Origin: Mya arenaria
Taxonomy: Eukaryota; Mollusca; Bivalvia; Myida; Myidae
DNA length: 64,000 nt
Direction of reading: 5' to 3'
NCBI RefSeq assembly: GCF_026914265.1
Contig: NC_069134.1
Span: 11,761,758 to 11,825,757 of the forward strand
Shown: positions 1 through 13,300 of the stretch, one piece after another
Position numbering within the stretch: the first letter of the stretch is position 1
Layout: every line of letters begins with the position of its first letter
Notes under the pieces: generated by a model
The model's input: only the letters and a program-made list of their open reading frames with translations
Told to the model about the DNA's origin: nothing
Databases searched by the model: none
Translations under genes and position numbers: made by a program

Positions 1-227
1 AGGACGAATATGCAATAAAGGTGAGAAGGCCTTCAACTTTCCCATGGAAAACTCCAACACCCTTTCCCTCACTTGGTACCGCATGGCAGTCAAAGACACT
101 CTCAGATGTTTCATTTTTTTCTCGAGCCATTCTGAAATAAATTATGCAGAGGTTGTTTGTCGAAGAGTGTGTGCCTAACGTGAGTGCAGCCAAAGAAAAT
201 ACAGAGGTCGAGTAAGCTGCTTTAGCT

Positions 228-775
228 GTATTGTATGCACCAATCGATTGTTACCACACCCCCTCCCCGAGGTCCGGGGGTATACCGGAGAGAGCCGGGG
301 AAATGTGTCGTGTTTTTACTTTCCAGGTGGCCCCGCAGTGCCGGGTGAATGCGGTGGTTTTGCCTTTGCGCCAAAACCAGCGGGGATTGGGCCTTACCTA
401 GGTTCTGTCGGTCTAATACCTCCACAAACAATATGTTTACAAAATAACCGAAATACGTGTGAAGATTAAACATATTTATATGGCACTGCATTCCCCGATT
501 TCTCAAATAAGCCCTCATAATTGTGATATTAGATAAACTAACGAGTCATACTTAGGTTTTATGATGATGTCCGTTCTTTTCCTCTAGCGGGGATCGGGCC
601 TTACCTAAGGTCCCTGGGGTGCAGGGGCATTTGGCGGGGATTTTACCAGCAAATCATCCCCGCAGGCAGGGGTCTTACCCGGGCTTGGCTGGACCGAAAG
701 TCAATGTCACCACTATTCCCCGGACCTGGGGGGGGGGGGGCGTAGTTACAGTTGACTGGTGCATAAGTTATGGGG
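228..775. repeat. GC-rich inverted-repeat element (MITE-like)
   Basis: The two ends are imperfect inverted copies. The left end has a 'tgcaccaatcgattgttacc' stretch followed by a C-rich run and 'aggtccggggg'. The right end has 'ccccggacct', a G run and 'gttacagttgactggtgcat'. Between them the motif 'gcgggga-t-gggccttacct' occurs twice (about 383 and 588). Base composition is much more GC-rich than the flanks. The short frames in it are on both strands and look like nothing known. I see no transposase. It is probably a non-autonomous DNA element, but I found no clear target-site duplication. Confidence 0.5.
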
Positions 776-874
776 TCAGTAGGTGACCAGATGTGGGATG
801 TACGGGGCAAAGGATACGAATATTGGTTACTGTGCCCCGTGTATCCCATACCGAGTCATCTACTAACCCCGTAA
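768..874. repeat. Long imperfect hairpin
   Basis: The left arm contains 'ggggtcagtaggtgac' and 'tgtacggggca'; the right arm contains 'tgccccgtgta' and 'gtcatctactaacccc', their near reverse complements in mirrored order. Together they form a stem of about 40 bp with a short loop. It abuts the inverted-repeat element on its left and may be part of the same mobile sequence. Confidence 0.55.
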
Positions 875-880
875 CGTGTA

Positions 881-2668
881 TATCGGGTCGACAGACTGTT
901 TACATTGGTCAATTCATGAGGACTGAATGTTTTATTTTAATCATCGGAATCAGATAATAGACACCATTTTGGTACGATTTAAAGATTAGTGGCCCTAAAT
1001 GGAAAAACATGGGGTCACCACGTGAGCAAGACTTGACCAATGGCGTTGGCGTCATTCATGCTGGAGGCGTGACTTTTGCACATACATGTTTACTTTGTTG
1101 TATTACATTTCCCCTTACTTTGGACCAACGTTTACCTCGTTCCGACTTTTGCTTTCTTTGTGTATGATGTCTGATGACAACGTCCCCAGACACTACCAGA
1201 AATAATTACACTTATTGAGGGATCAGCTCAAATTGAGCAAAGTTTAAATGTACGTTTTGGATCAGCGTCTGTGCAATAATATATTGATACATTTGCTAAA
1301 AATGTATCCAAACGTTATGTGCTCCTCAACACAAAAAATATACAAAAAATGGCGAATAAATCAAAGCGTCGTAAATGTTTATTTTCTGAACGAACAGTAA
1401 ATATCCTCTACAATAAACATAAACTGCATTTTTAACATAAACAAGTGTCTCGAACGGTATATATCATGTCCGGACTATGATAACCTTGATAGAGGAACGT
1501 GAATTTTAATAGAAACTTAATGAACGTAAATGAACAAATGCTCTGTGTATTGCTGGCATCGAACGTTGGTTTCTCAAAAACATAAGTTTAAATTGTTTTT
1601 GCCCTAAGTGGCAGTAACGGCTTCGAATTTAACATTTTTTTATATGATTATAAACATAAACGTACAGAGACCGCCTAACCAACGACCGTATCGCACGATC
1701 ACATTGTCGAATAAATATTTCTGTGAATTAGGAAAATCTATTACCAAAGTAAAAAGTATGTGTATGTTTTTTTTTCCAAGTTAAAACATATAGTTTATTT
1801 GCTTTTGCAAGCAATGCGTTCAAGTGAATTGTTTACACTGACATAATGGTAACTTGAAGTGTTTGATCGTACAGTATTTTGTCTCATGCATGTTTATAAG
1901 AAGATCCATTATGTAATGAATTATGTTCATAAGTATATATACATGTGTATCATCACATTCCTTGACTGATACTGCAAGTTATGACTGCAATTCGAACAAG
2001 AAGATACATGCTGGTTTTAAATTCAACGAAAAATGAACATAATCGCGTTAATGACGAAAGACTTGAATGAGAAATGATACGTACTGGTCCTGATGAAAGT
2101 TCTGAGAAAATCGTGCAAAAATCCACGTGGGAAATGCATCCTGCGAGCATCTTTAACAAAAGAGCATGTGTTCTTATACCTACTTTCACACAGACACAAT
2201 TTTGTGAATATTTATATTTATGAAATTTATGATATCGCTTTAATCTTGAAAGGTACATCACTCGCCTATAATTTTCATGTTTTTTTCTCTCTCTCAGAAA
2301 ATGACATGATGTTTGCAGTTGAAACCACCACTTGTTTATTTAGCGCATACAGGTTGCTCAGTTTTAATTTGGAGAACGTCATTAAGCTGTAGGAGTTCTA
2401 TACGGAATAGTGTTGCGAAATAAATAAAAACAATGTGCAGGCTGTGTGTGATACACAATAAGTAAACAGTTTTATTCAATATTATTTCAAGCAATGTAAC
2501 ACCAATTTAAAATCAATCGACAAATTAGTATTCCTTGGTAATGTACAGATATATTCATAGTATGAAGAATAATGGCATTTTCGCTTTTCATTATGTGTTT
2601 AAAAAGGATACAAAATGACAGTTATCTGTAGTTTTTCATACAAGCATGCCGATTTGTATGCAAAAGTT
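881..2668. other. Intergenic, no gene seen
   Basis: AT-rich sequence with no frame resembling a known protein. Short frames such as those around 1953-2392 occur on both strands and lack coding character. It lies upstream of the bHLH gene and may hold its distal control regions. Confidence 0.5.
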
Positions 2669-2689
2669 ACGTCATTTCGGAAATGACGT
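2669..2689. promoter_or_regulatory. Palindrome with two CRE-like half-sites
   Basis: Ten-base arms ACGTCATTTC and GAAATGACGT are exact reverse complements around a single G. Each arm ends in a TGACGT/ACGTCA half-site, the core bound by CREB/ATF bZIP factors. It lies about 830 bp upstream of the bHLH start codon. Regulatory use is inferred; only the palindrome is seen. Confidence 0.35.
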
Positions 2690-2870
2690 CGTTAAGATCT
2701 TGTAGCAGCCTTTTGGTTTGGAAGTGAAAGCCGGCTTAAAATTTTAAAAACAGTGAACAATATCAAATTGATATTTTCATTGTTTGAAACAGTGAATTAT
2801 CATTTTATTTTACTACTAAATCTCATTAAACCACCGGTAATCATGTTATAAATACAAACAAACTTCACTC

Positions 2871-3213
2871 TACGAGGGTTGTTCAAGAAGTTCGTAGTGT
2901 TTTTAATACATACATATTTTGTTAAGTGAAATTTAAACAAAATACTTATACCATGATGTACTCTTCATACGCATGATTTAATTCATTGTACATCGAACTT
3001 CCATAGAATTAATTATTTTTACAATAATATGGGGTCAAGTTAGGTGGCGTCCCCTTCATGACGTCAAGGAATATCTGATTTTGAGGACGCGAAAGCATAT
3101 TTAAAATCTTTTTAATTGAGACTTACATATCAGTTTTATATAAATTACATTACTATCATAAAATGTAGAAGTTATTAAAGTAGTCCACGTACTTCTTGAA
3201 CGGTCCTGGAATA
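2871..3213. mobile_element. Mariner-type MITE
   Basis: The left end 'acgagggttgttcaagaagt' and the right end 'acttcttgaacggtcctgga' are imperfect terminal inverted repeats. Both are flanked by TA, the target duplication of Tc1/mariner elements, and the 'cgagggttgttcaa(g/a)aagt' start is typical of mariner-family termini. At about 340 bp with no frame, it is non-autonomous. A full CRE palindrome TGACGTCA lies inside it at 3059-3066. Confidence 0.65.
3059..3066. promoter_or_regulatory. Perfect CRE palindrome (TGACGTCA) inside the MITE
   Basis: An eight-base perfect cAMP-response-element consensus lies about 460 bp upstream of the bHLH start codon, within the mariner-type MITE. It could be chance or a site delivered by the element. 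Confidence 0.25.
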
Positions 3214-3523
3214 TAAGTTTATAATCTGACAGTAACACAGTCTTCTGATTTAATAGAATATAATATTCGAAGAGATTAACAAATATATATTATATTCATT
3301 AAGAATTGTTTGAAATTGTCTTACATTTGGAAGTGTACAAATGGATCTATGAATGTTGATTAAATCCGTAGTTTGAATAACCATCTAAATAAAGATGAGG
3401 ACAGGATTTTTGAAGACATAGTATATGTGTCTATTAGTAACTATTACGTTTTATGGTAGTTACTTATAGAAAAAAATCATCATGTCAAAAATGTGATCCT
3501 TGACTTTCAGTTGAAGTTCAGGC

Positions 3524-4339
3524 ATGTCGACTTTGGTAGTGGATCCGAGCATAAAAGGAGGTAAATCGTTTGTGAATGAAGACGTTGGTTGTCGCAGGAT
3601 GGACACTTCCCTGCTGTTCCTGAGACAACAAAGCTTTGGTATGGATTCGGGGCGATCGAACAGTGACGGTCACCCCTCGCCACCACAGAAGTCAAGGTTT
3701 GAAAGCGACAGGTCTGTTGAATCTTATATGCCGTCAGATGACGATTTCGAGACGGACAGTAAAGACGAAAATGACGATAGCGTCTTTATCGAGAACGAGA
3801 ATCAGCCAAAAACTAACTTTATACTGCTGGATAGAATTCCGAAACCTGTGTTTAGATCTTTGCCGATTTCTAGTTCGTACACGGATAACGATGACGGTCC
3901 ATTAGATTTAAGAAGTAAACTCTGTCGGAGACTAAGCGACTTTTCAACGGATACAACCCTGTCTAGAAAGCCAGGTAACCGCCGAGTGTATACTAACAGC
4001 CGTGAACGCTGGCGTCAACAAAACGTCAACACCGCGTTCAGCGACTTACGTCGTCTTTTGCCTACTCATCCTCCAGACAAGAAACTGAGTAAGAGTGAAA
4101 TTCTTCGATTTGCAATACGCTACATCCGGCTTCTGAGAAAGGTTGTCGAATACCAGGAAAATAATAGCGTCACTGAGGATGCCGAAAATGGAAGTAATCA
4201 GAGATGGACAAAGGGTGACCAAGTAGAAATTCGCACCGAATGTAGCGAACACGGCAGAATAACGTCAAACACGTCCTTAGCGTCCGACGTCTCTTCATCA
4301 CCAGAATATTACCGCGACAGTTATTGTGAGGAGGATTAA
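3524..4339 (+). CDS. TAL1/SCL/LYL1-type bHLH transcription factor
   Basis: A 271-residue uninterrupted frame. Residues about 153-207 form a basic helix-loop-helix domain with the TAL-family signature: '[13 protein letters not shown]' in the basic region and helix 1, then the loop '[16 protein letters not shown]' and helix 2 '[10 protein letters not shown]'. TAL1/LYL1/TAL2 pair with E-proteins and bind E-boxes in the nucleus, controlling blood, endothelial and neural fates in animals. The N-terminal half is acidic and serine-rich. It contains PLDLR at residues 126-130, close to the CtBP corepressor motif PxDLS/R. A splice acceptor (tgactttcag) ends at 3510 and an in-frame TGA follows at 3512, so this ATG is the start and a 5' non-coding exon probably lies upstream. 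The family is certain; which of TAL1, TAL2 or LYL1 is not resolved, and invertebrates usually have one co-orthologue. Confidence 0.95.
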   Translation: MSTLVVDPSIKGGKSFVNEDVGCRRMDTSLLFLRQQSFGMDSGRSNSDGHPSPPQKSRFESDRSVESYMPSDDDFETDSKDENDDSVFIENENQPKTNFILLDRIPKPVFRSLPISSSYTDNDDGPLDLRSKLCRRLSDFSTDTTLSRKPGNRRVYTNSRERWRQQNVNTAFSDLRRLLPTHPPDKKLSKSEILRFAIRYIRLLRKVVEYQENNSVTEDAENGSNQRWTKGDQVEIRTECSEHGRITSNTSLASDVSSSPEYYRDSYCEED

Positions 4340-5429
4340 GGTGGTCAGTGCAATATTGATTAAACATTATGCTTTTTAATCCATATACAGTTTTATGTTT
4401 CTGCTTTGTACATGTATAGGTTGCATTTGTTACTAATATAGTTATTGCGTCGCACGATTATGATTGAATATGGTCGAATATGACATTGTTGTTATTCTGG
4501 ATATATACATATATAATTGAACACAAAGGAGATACCGAATATACGTGTTATACTAGTAGTTGTATGTCAATGTACTTTTTACTTTTGAAGAAATCATTTG
4601 TATGTTTCTAAGGCAACACCCATTTAAGGTCTCCTTCGACGGATTTCGACCGGCGGCGAGGGAAATAATTATGATAATCATTTTTTCTATTTATTTTAAA
4701 CTACAAAATAGATGTTTAGTGTATGCACTTATTTGTGGATCATGAGTTACTGTAGTGTTAATGCGGCCTTATGTTATACACGGTATTCCATAGAACCGAC
4801 TTGGTCGCTGAATATATTATTGGTACAAATTGACTTAAATGATTGTTTATGAACGTGTAATTGACAACTTTGTGAGTTGCGACTATATTAACCAGCGCCC
4901 ACCCGACATTCGATATTTATATACAATTCTTATCTCATTGGTCAACCTTTTGTTTCATCCAAAATTGAATGCCTCTTTTGGGCTGCGCTCTCGCTTAGGG
5001 CTGTGTCCTAAATTCGGGATGTTCTATTTTATGTTGAACACTAAATATATACACTATTTGTGTACACTTAAAACTGCTCAACAAAAATACACGTTCGAGG
5101 GGTCACTTAAAAAGTTAAAATGAAAACATGTTCTTTGCATTTTCTGAAGAAGAAACAAATCGGTAAATCCAACGACCATACTGTCAATTTGGTGATTCTT
5201 AATGATTATATTACTAGATTATGTGTATAACGAAGAAAACTGCTAAAGTTTTAAAAGTTAGGAATAATCTGCTTCACTGTCGAAAAAGAACAGGTTAAAT
5301 GTCAGGGTTCAATGTCAAACTTACAATTAAGATTAAAATGGTCCGTGTATATTTATATGTGTGCAATATTTTATATTTTACAGCCATGTTTGTTTTGAAC
5401 GATGTATTATTTGTTGTAAAACAAATAAA
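4340..5429 (+). other. Probable 3' UTR of the bHLH gene
   Basis: AT-rich sequence without coding frames follows the stop codon directly. The first good polyadenylation signal I see in it is AATAAA at 5424-5429. The extent is inferred from that signal alone. Confidence 0.4.
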
Positions 5430-8063
5430 GAGTTTGAACGTATGTGCAAATTGTGTCGTTTATTTGCTTCGTGTGTTCATTTGATACGCAGACCGCCATA
5501 ACAATGTATACAGAAACAACTCTATAATAATTTTATGCGCATGGTAATGGGTGTACATTTTGTAAGAAGCAAACTGCAACACTTGATGTATTATTTTTGA
5601 CATCGAAATCTGCTTTCCTTGGAAATTCAATCAAAATATTTCTGATGAAGTAACACTCGGATATAACCATTTGATACCCAATCCAAACAAGTGGGTCAAA
5701 TGTTTGTAAAACATTGTACAATACAACTAGGATATGGCTTCTTCAGTTGCTGAATATGGCCTCTAAAGTATATCCGTCCAACTGATCTATTGGGTCTATC
5801 GTCTTTGTCATCTAGACAGGCACTTGACAATTTGCTCCTCTTTCGATGAGCTTGATTGTTTACTCTTCATTTTGTACAAGCTGGTGTTTACTGTTCAATA
5901 TTAGTTTTGTTTACTGAAACAGTGGAAACTGCATTGAACGCCTAGTGGCCTCAAATGTAACCAAGATCCTGTTAAAATGCACATGGATGAAGACCAAACA
6001 AACAATCAAACAACAGTCACGACGCTAACGGACCATTAACATGAAACAACTATCAAAACATTGGCATAAGTAAATGAATGGGTAACCGCCCAGGCACGGG
6101 CAATGAAAACTAAGCAAGAACTCACTGGGGTTTAAAACTATTTAAACTCCAGTGGTTACATCGACCATACTACGTAAGTAACTCCAACATTAACAGATTT
6201 AGCAAAGTGTCTGCTGCCAGTTTGACACGGGTTATTTTGAGGATACAGGACATTTTGTCTCCCGTCAATCGGGTTCATTTACCACTTAAATAATCATATT
6301 TAGGGACTTAAGTTAATACACAGCGCGTTTGCCGTTAATGTCCAATTTCCTGACTTGTTTCGCATACACTGGTGTTTGTTCTTGGAAGCCTCTTGTTTAT
6401 TTCGTTATTATTAAGTATGACCACAATTCATTTTCTGTCATTACACAACACTTGTAAGGTTTTTACTAAGTACAGCGCATGTCTCAGTACAATGTTACAT
6501 CTTAAATAAATTTCGTTGCAAATGACCGAGATCAGAAGTATTTAAGCAACTTGTTCAATAATGGAACTGAACATGTTGTGGAAAATATATTGATATTTAT
6601 TGAACTCACACAGGAGTCCAATGCCTTCAGACCGAGACACAGCTACAACAAATGTCAATCTTACACAATACTAATTGATGACCGTTTCATGTGTTTGGTT
6701 TGAAAGAATAAGTGTACATTATTTTGTGAACAATGTTTTACCGAGTTCAACATGTTGCCGTTTAATTAAAACAATACAATTCAATGTTTGTATGGCTTGA
6801 ATATCAGACCAATACATATAGTCTGAAAATGAGATCATTAGGAAGCACATGACACACCCGAAGTACGCAATCGGGAGCGATTTCAGTTAAGGCTTTATGT
6901 GTTTTGACGCTATCGTTTGCGATTTGTTTCCAGGCTTGAGGTGTAAGCGAAGTGGTGAAACCGGAATACACAAAAAAGTCACTGTAAGTCTTAACTGATC
7001 TCAGAGCTTTTGTCAGCAAACACTCAAAAATAATTGATAGAACATCCTGTTCCAGATAAATGTAAAAAAACATACTATTTATTTGAACATTTGGATAGAA
7101 GCAATGAGTACTTGGGGTATGACCTACACCAAAACACCGCTTAGTTGTATCGGATATAAAACAATAAAACAGGCCAGGGTTATTAACATCTGTGGGTGAA
7201 AACTTTTTGTTTCGGTATAAGTTCCGCACGCGGCACGATGCCTTCATTCAATCTAATCCTTCTCAATATTCATAGCAAATATTGATAAATAGTTTTGCTG
7301 ACACTTGTCACAGCGCTGGCACACCCCTGTCTCTTCAAAAGTTCTACGAGAGCACGCGCACATTTCTTTAAACCCCAATTTGTAATTGATAATATTATTC
7401 TTCGGGGCGGCAATCGATGATTGATCTGCTTCTTTATCCTATTGGATTGCAATTTCTTTGGATTATGGAGATGCTGGAGTGAGATAGGGCACGGCTTTTC
7501 ACTCCCGGATATATTGCTATTTGCCAAACAAAACAAAGGACATCTTGATTACATTCTAATTATGTGGTTGTTTTTTTCTCTCTCCAAAAGGGCACCATCG
7601 TAAGTGATGCGTACACTATTAATTAAATGACGTACTGTGTCAATTGTTTTTGCACTTGAAGAGAGGGCTTTCAAACAAGATTACCAAATCCTTAATGAAA
7701 CGATTGTATTAATCAGAAAAAAAACTCTTGCCAGAAAAGGTCATTAAATGTTTCATAACCTTAATTTATGAAGAAATACGAATACAGTACTCATAAAGAA
7801 AAGTGAAACGAAATATAGTTGGAAGTGAATTTCATTATGATAATTTCTCGAACAATATTTAGTGTCTTATAACAGGATTAAGTTAGACATATTATTTTTG
7901 TTTGGTACAATTTGGTATTTTCTTATTTATAGGTTTCTCTGGCTTTTAAAGAAAATAATCATTATGATATTCACGATTAATAGTTCTTATTTTTTTATCT
8001 CAAGTTTAAGTAAATAATTTGGCAGAATAAAGTAAGAAACATAACCTTGCTACGCTTAAGAAC
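5430..8063. other. Intergenic, no gene supported
   Basis: No recognisable protein. The longest frame (6804-7247, minus, 147 aa) matches no family I know. A 14-bp near-perfect hairpin occurs at 6123-6154 (arms 'cactggggtttaaa' and 'tttaaactccagtg'). Confidence 0.45.
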
Positions 8064-8488
8064 AATTTTGGCCTGACGTCGCTTGTAGACGTCAGTGAGA
8101 CCTCGAATTTTGGCCTGACATCGCCTTTAAGACGTCAGTGAGATTTCGAATTTAGGCCTGACATCGCTTTTAGACGTCAATGAGACCTCGAATTTGGGCC
8201 AGCATCGCTTTTAGACGTCAGTGAGACCTCGAATTTGGGCCTGGCATCGCTTTTAGACGTCAGTGAGACCTCGAATTTGGGCTTGGCATCGCTTTTAGAC
8301 GTCAGTGAGACCTCGAATTTGGGCCTGGCATCGCTTTTAGACGTCAGTGAGACCTCGAATTTGGGCCTGGCATCGCTTTTAGACGTCAGTGAGACCTCGA
8401 ATTTGGGCCTGGCATCGCTTTTAGACGTCAGTGAGACCTCGAATTTGGGCCTGGCATCGCTTTAAGACGTCAGTAAGACCTCGAAATT
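8064..8488. repeat. 42-bp minisatellite, about 10 copies
   Basis: The unit reads 'gacgtcagtgagacctcgaa' then 'tttgggcctggcatcgctttta'. The first three copies are the most divergent; the later ones are nearly identical. Because 42 is a multiple of three, one frame stays open across six copies and encodes a 14-residue repeat (LGLASLLDVSETSN), but nothing else suggests a real protein. Each unit contains ACGTCA. Confidence 0.9.
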
Positions 8489-10393
8489 TAGACAAGTATT
8501 ACACTTATTGTGCATACAGATAAATGATTTCTCAGAACTCTAAAATTGATAGGTTCTTTCGAACGCCTGCTAGTGGATATAATTATGCGTGCAATTGGTC
8601 GAAATGAAAGATAGGTCAGTTATTTGGGTAATTTTCATTATTTTACGTCATGCAGGCAACATATCCGAACTAGGGATTCCACATTGAATTTAACAAAGAA
8701 TCTACTTGCAAAGTAATGTCGAAGTTTTCAAACGAATATTGATGAAATGGCAAAAATCAATATAATTTGCATGCTAAAATTATAAAAGCGACAGAACTGA
8801 TAAACAATATAAATATGTCGAGTGTTTAACTTAAACTTTACTGACCTTAAATGTTTACAATTAAACAAGAACGGCACTAGATATGTCCGGTGTTATATAT
8901 ATTCATGAATTTATTAAAGGTCTCATCCACATATATTCAATTCAGTTACAACATAATATGTACATAACAGGATATGCCGCCATTCTATTATAGAATTCAT
9001 GAGACTATAATACAATGTACTTTAACATATCATTTCAGAGTGTGCAAACTGCTGCAAACATCACATTTAAATACATAATATATCATTGCATATTAAGACA
9101 TAACAATATACTAAAAAGTAGGTTGAGTCGGTTAATCGTGACACTAGATGTCTAAGAGAAGTCTTAAAGAGAAAGGAAAATAAAATGTACAGCTGTATGT
9201 TTGGTGCCTTAAACAAATGGTATTTAGATTCGCACTACGTTAAACCGCGTAACACCATACGTTAAATTTTGTTACTCCGACGCACTAACTTTTTAATATG
9301 TCATGTCAAAGAGTAGATCATACGATACCTGATTTTGAATTATGACACAGGTACGTCTTCCATAATGTGATTGGGTCAAATTGCAACAGACGAAGCACAC
9401 CCCAGTGTAACCGAAACACCGTCGGTGCTGGATGTGAATGCATATACAGTTCGTTCAAATAAATATCCACATTGATGCAAATCCCTTACATTGAAGGTGG
9501 ATGGATAGGGGTGGGGAAGTATATCATTGCAAACTGACTGGCTTATGTTGTTTGACTGAATGTTTGCCACTTGTATTTTTTGCGGCTAGTTTGCGTATTC
9601 GAATATTTTTTGAGGCAAAGGTTATTGTATAATATGAATAGCATTCGCAACTCATCGGCAATTTTTATCGATAAAAATGGCCCGAATGATATAAATATTA
9701 TATTGATAAATCAATAACCAATTTGGCTAACTTTGACCAAAGCAATTAACAAAGAAGTTATATACCATTGGCCGCAGGAAGCTTTAAACTGGTTCTTTCA
9801 TTGTTATTTTTCAAAGATTTCCTACCGGATGGGACACCCTCCCGTCCCCCTAAATAGAACATACTGAGTCCAAACCATTGGAAGACGACTCATGGCAACG
9901 AGTGAACCGATCAAAATTGTTGAACAGGTGCGTGCCTTTGACCCCTTGATTTTCCCCCTTTTTCTAAAATGTTGCCTGATGTGTATTGTGATTAATTAAA
10001 TCAGTTAAGTTAGGCATTTGATTTCCCAAATGTAAATATTTTTTTCGCGAGCGTTATATACCGTAAGGGAAGTCAGCGATGCAATCTGGGTTTTTTTACA
10101 TGAATGCAACAAAGAAATAGTTACATGTAACCTTAAATGACTCAGGCAAAGGGAAGCAACTTTAAGATCATCCGATTCCGGATAAGGAAGTGACGTCCAG
10201 ATTTACAATTGATCATCGCAGATTAAGAAGTCCTGTCATTTAACCTTATTTTTGTAGTCGTTTTAGGTTTATGTGTTTATATTATCATTATGGTATTGTT
10301 GAAGAAGACTTCCCATCAAAAGATTCAATGAAAATTACGAAATAAGTGTCGTTCAAGTGTGTCCGCCATTTTTTGCTGACATTTTTAAATAGA
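8489..10393. other. Intergenic and Rab10 upstream region
   Basis: No coding frame supported. The last few hundred bases before 10394 must include the Rab10 promoter and 5' UTR; a CRE-like 'gtgacgtcca' occurs near 10190. I see no TATA box at a convincing spacing. Confidence 0.4.
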
Positions 10394-13300
10394 ATGGCGA
10401 AAAAGACATATGATTTACTATTTAAGCTGCTTCTTATTGGCGATTCTGGAGTAGGCAAAACGTGTTTACTGTTCCGATTCTCTGATGATGCGTTTAACAC
10501 CACATTTATTTCCACCATAGGTAAGTGTCACTTGCCCCACCCACTTCTGGAACATTGTATATTTTGACATTTTTTTATGGAAAAAAGACATTATCTAGGT
10601 TGGGTATAAAAGACTGGCCGGACCGGACCAAATCCGGACCAACTGAAATATCCGAATTGCTACGGAAATCGTTCAGAACTTTACCTAATTTGCGGACCAA
10701 ATTAAAAAACGCATTGCTATGTTCCATAGATATTTTATTTATTAATTAATATATTTTATTATGTCAGATTACACTAATAATAATAATAATAAAAATTATA
10801 AAAACAAAAATTAACAGCTTATTACAAATTTTTAAATACATACATAAGTTAATTTAATCTTAGAAAATGATTCCGTGTGAACAAAATACTCACATACATA
10901 CATACAAACGCACATACAGACACACAGACAGACATACATACAGACGCACAAACAGACAGATGTACATACATACAGACAGACATTCATACATACGTACCGA
11001 CAGCCGCACAGACCGACATACATACGGACGCACATACAGACGCACAGACGGACATACATACAGATGCACGTACAGCCGCAGATACAGATGGACGTACAGG
11101 CCCACAAACAGGGGCACAGAAAAACATAATAAAATATAATTTTAATAACTAAAATATCTATAAAACATAGCAATGCGTATTTTAATTTTGTCCGGTCCGG
11201 CCAGTCTTTTATACCAACACAAAATTAGGAAAATTCCTAACGAATTCCGCAACAGTTCGAAGATTTCTGTTGGTCCGGTCCGGCCAGTCTTTTATACCCA
11301 ACCATCTAAGGAGTCATTTCTATTTGATTATATTATCAAATCTTAATCTAGTTTTCTTTTACTTTCCTTACATTTTCTTGGTTTATTTGGTTGTAAGCTT
11401 GCTTTTTTTTACTTTTTTTGTCTAATGACTGGACAGGGTAGCTCCACATTTTGAAAGGTTTTCCCTGATTGATTCAGTAGACACCGATAAGAGTTTTAAG
11501 TAGAACAACAAAAATTTCTACTGATATTGAGATTTAAGGCAATAATCATAATGAATTCAAGTAATCTTTTTTGTCCTTTTTAGTCTTACAATACCTGTTG
11601 ATAAACAACATGTGTATTGTACGTAATATTGTTAAATGTATCCCTGCATTCAATAATGTATAACAATGGCCCCCAGTGTGGAAAATCTATCATTGGTATC
11701 AGCTTCATACCCAATGATAACATCAGTTTTAAAAAACTCAAGTTGGCAAACATCAGTAATAAAATTAGCACAAGCCTGCAAGACTGCGGTGGAAAATTGC
11801 TCTTCAGACTCTCGAATTGTATAATTATGAAGCATTGTTGTGAAAAAAATCCAGGATATATGCATATTTTTATTTTATATAGGGCAACCTTTCATAATAT
11901 TGAAAGACTGAGAGTGGAACTACTATGTGTTAGTAAATCTTCTCTTGTAGTCAAATGACACTGAATAGAGTTGATGTTTGTGAAATGCTCATAAGGAGAG
12001 CAACTAGGCTATGTCAAAAGTAAAGGAAATAGCCTCAAATAGGTATATTAAATATATTAAATTCCCTCTCCAATGCAAAGGTTCTTTATGCAATATTACA
12101 GTTTTACATGTGTATGTTTGTATCCTTCACGTACAGTTTGTTTATGTGTCTTTGCAGGTATTGACTTTAAAATAAAGACTGTAGACCTTGGTGGAAAGAA
12201 AATAAAGCTGCAGATATGGTACATTTACATGTGACTTTTTTGATTATTGTAACTAGACTGCTATACTTAATGCAGGATCAGTCATTAAAGTAATTTGATA
12301 GGTTATCATGCTTTGGAAAATTTGATTATATTATAATATAATTATGTGAACATTGTCAGAGTGTTGGTACTGTATCTTAAATGCTAAAACGAAATACACT
12401 CGCTTTGTTACTGTTGTTTTGTACAGATCTATCCGTTTTAATTTGTCTGCTTTATCGGCTTTATCCTTGGATTAGGTTTACTAAATATTGTTAAAGCATG
12501 TTATTCTCAAAATTCTTACTACACATGTGGCCAACAACAATAGGCACACATGTAGTGAGACAATAGTTAAAATTCAAACAAACACTGGCATGCGAAGCAC
12601 TGGTTTTTGTGTTGACAAGTTTGGTGTACATTACAGGGATACTGCTGGCCAGGAGCGTTTCCACACAATCACAACCTCCTACTACCGGGGCGCCATGGGC
12701 ATCATGCTCGTGTACGACATCACCAATGCACGTACCTTCGAGAATATCTCCAAGTGGTTACGCAACATTGATGAGGTGAAGCACTGTTATATCTCGTTAA
12801 GAGTTGTTCTGATACACGCACATTTTAATTAAAATTTTCATTTACAAGCCTAAATACTACATGTTATGGTAAGATTATAATCTTCAAGTCAGACATGACA
12901 GAAATAACCAAAACTCAGATTTTAAACTACAATCCTAGGCTATCTGCAAATTTTGGTCTTTATACTTACCTCTTGTGACATGTGGAGATAAAAAATTCTT
13001 TATATATTTTATACTACCGTATTACAAACATGAATTTGCAGCCGTCTGTGGCTTCTAAACTTTATAACAACATGTACTGGTCCAGTAAGACCACATGTGA
13101 ATGTATATTTTTCATGAAACGGATCAGCAGTTGTCTGCCAATATATTGTCAAGCTAAAAACCACTAAAGCAGATATTCAGCCTGGAACTGAGTTACATAA
13201 CATAAAAAAGCTTGTAATACAATTACATATTAGGAATACTTGCTAATATTAATAAAAAACTTAATGTTTTAAAATTCTAGTTATTTTAGCCATTAAAAGT

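Noticed and set aside
6804-7247. 147-residue minus-strand frame
   Set aside because: No family resemblance, no splice or promoter context; kept only as a possibility.
10832-11173. Thr/Arg- and Cys/Val-rich frames in Rab10 intron 1
   Set aside because: Microsatellite artefacts inside the foldback element.
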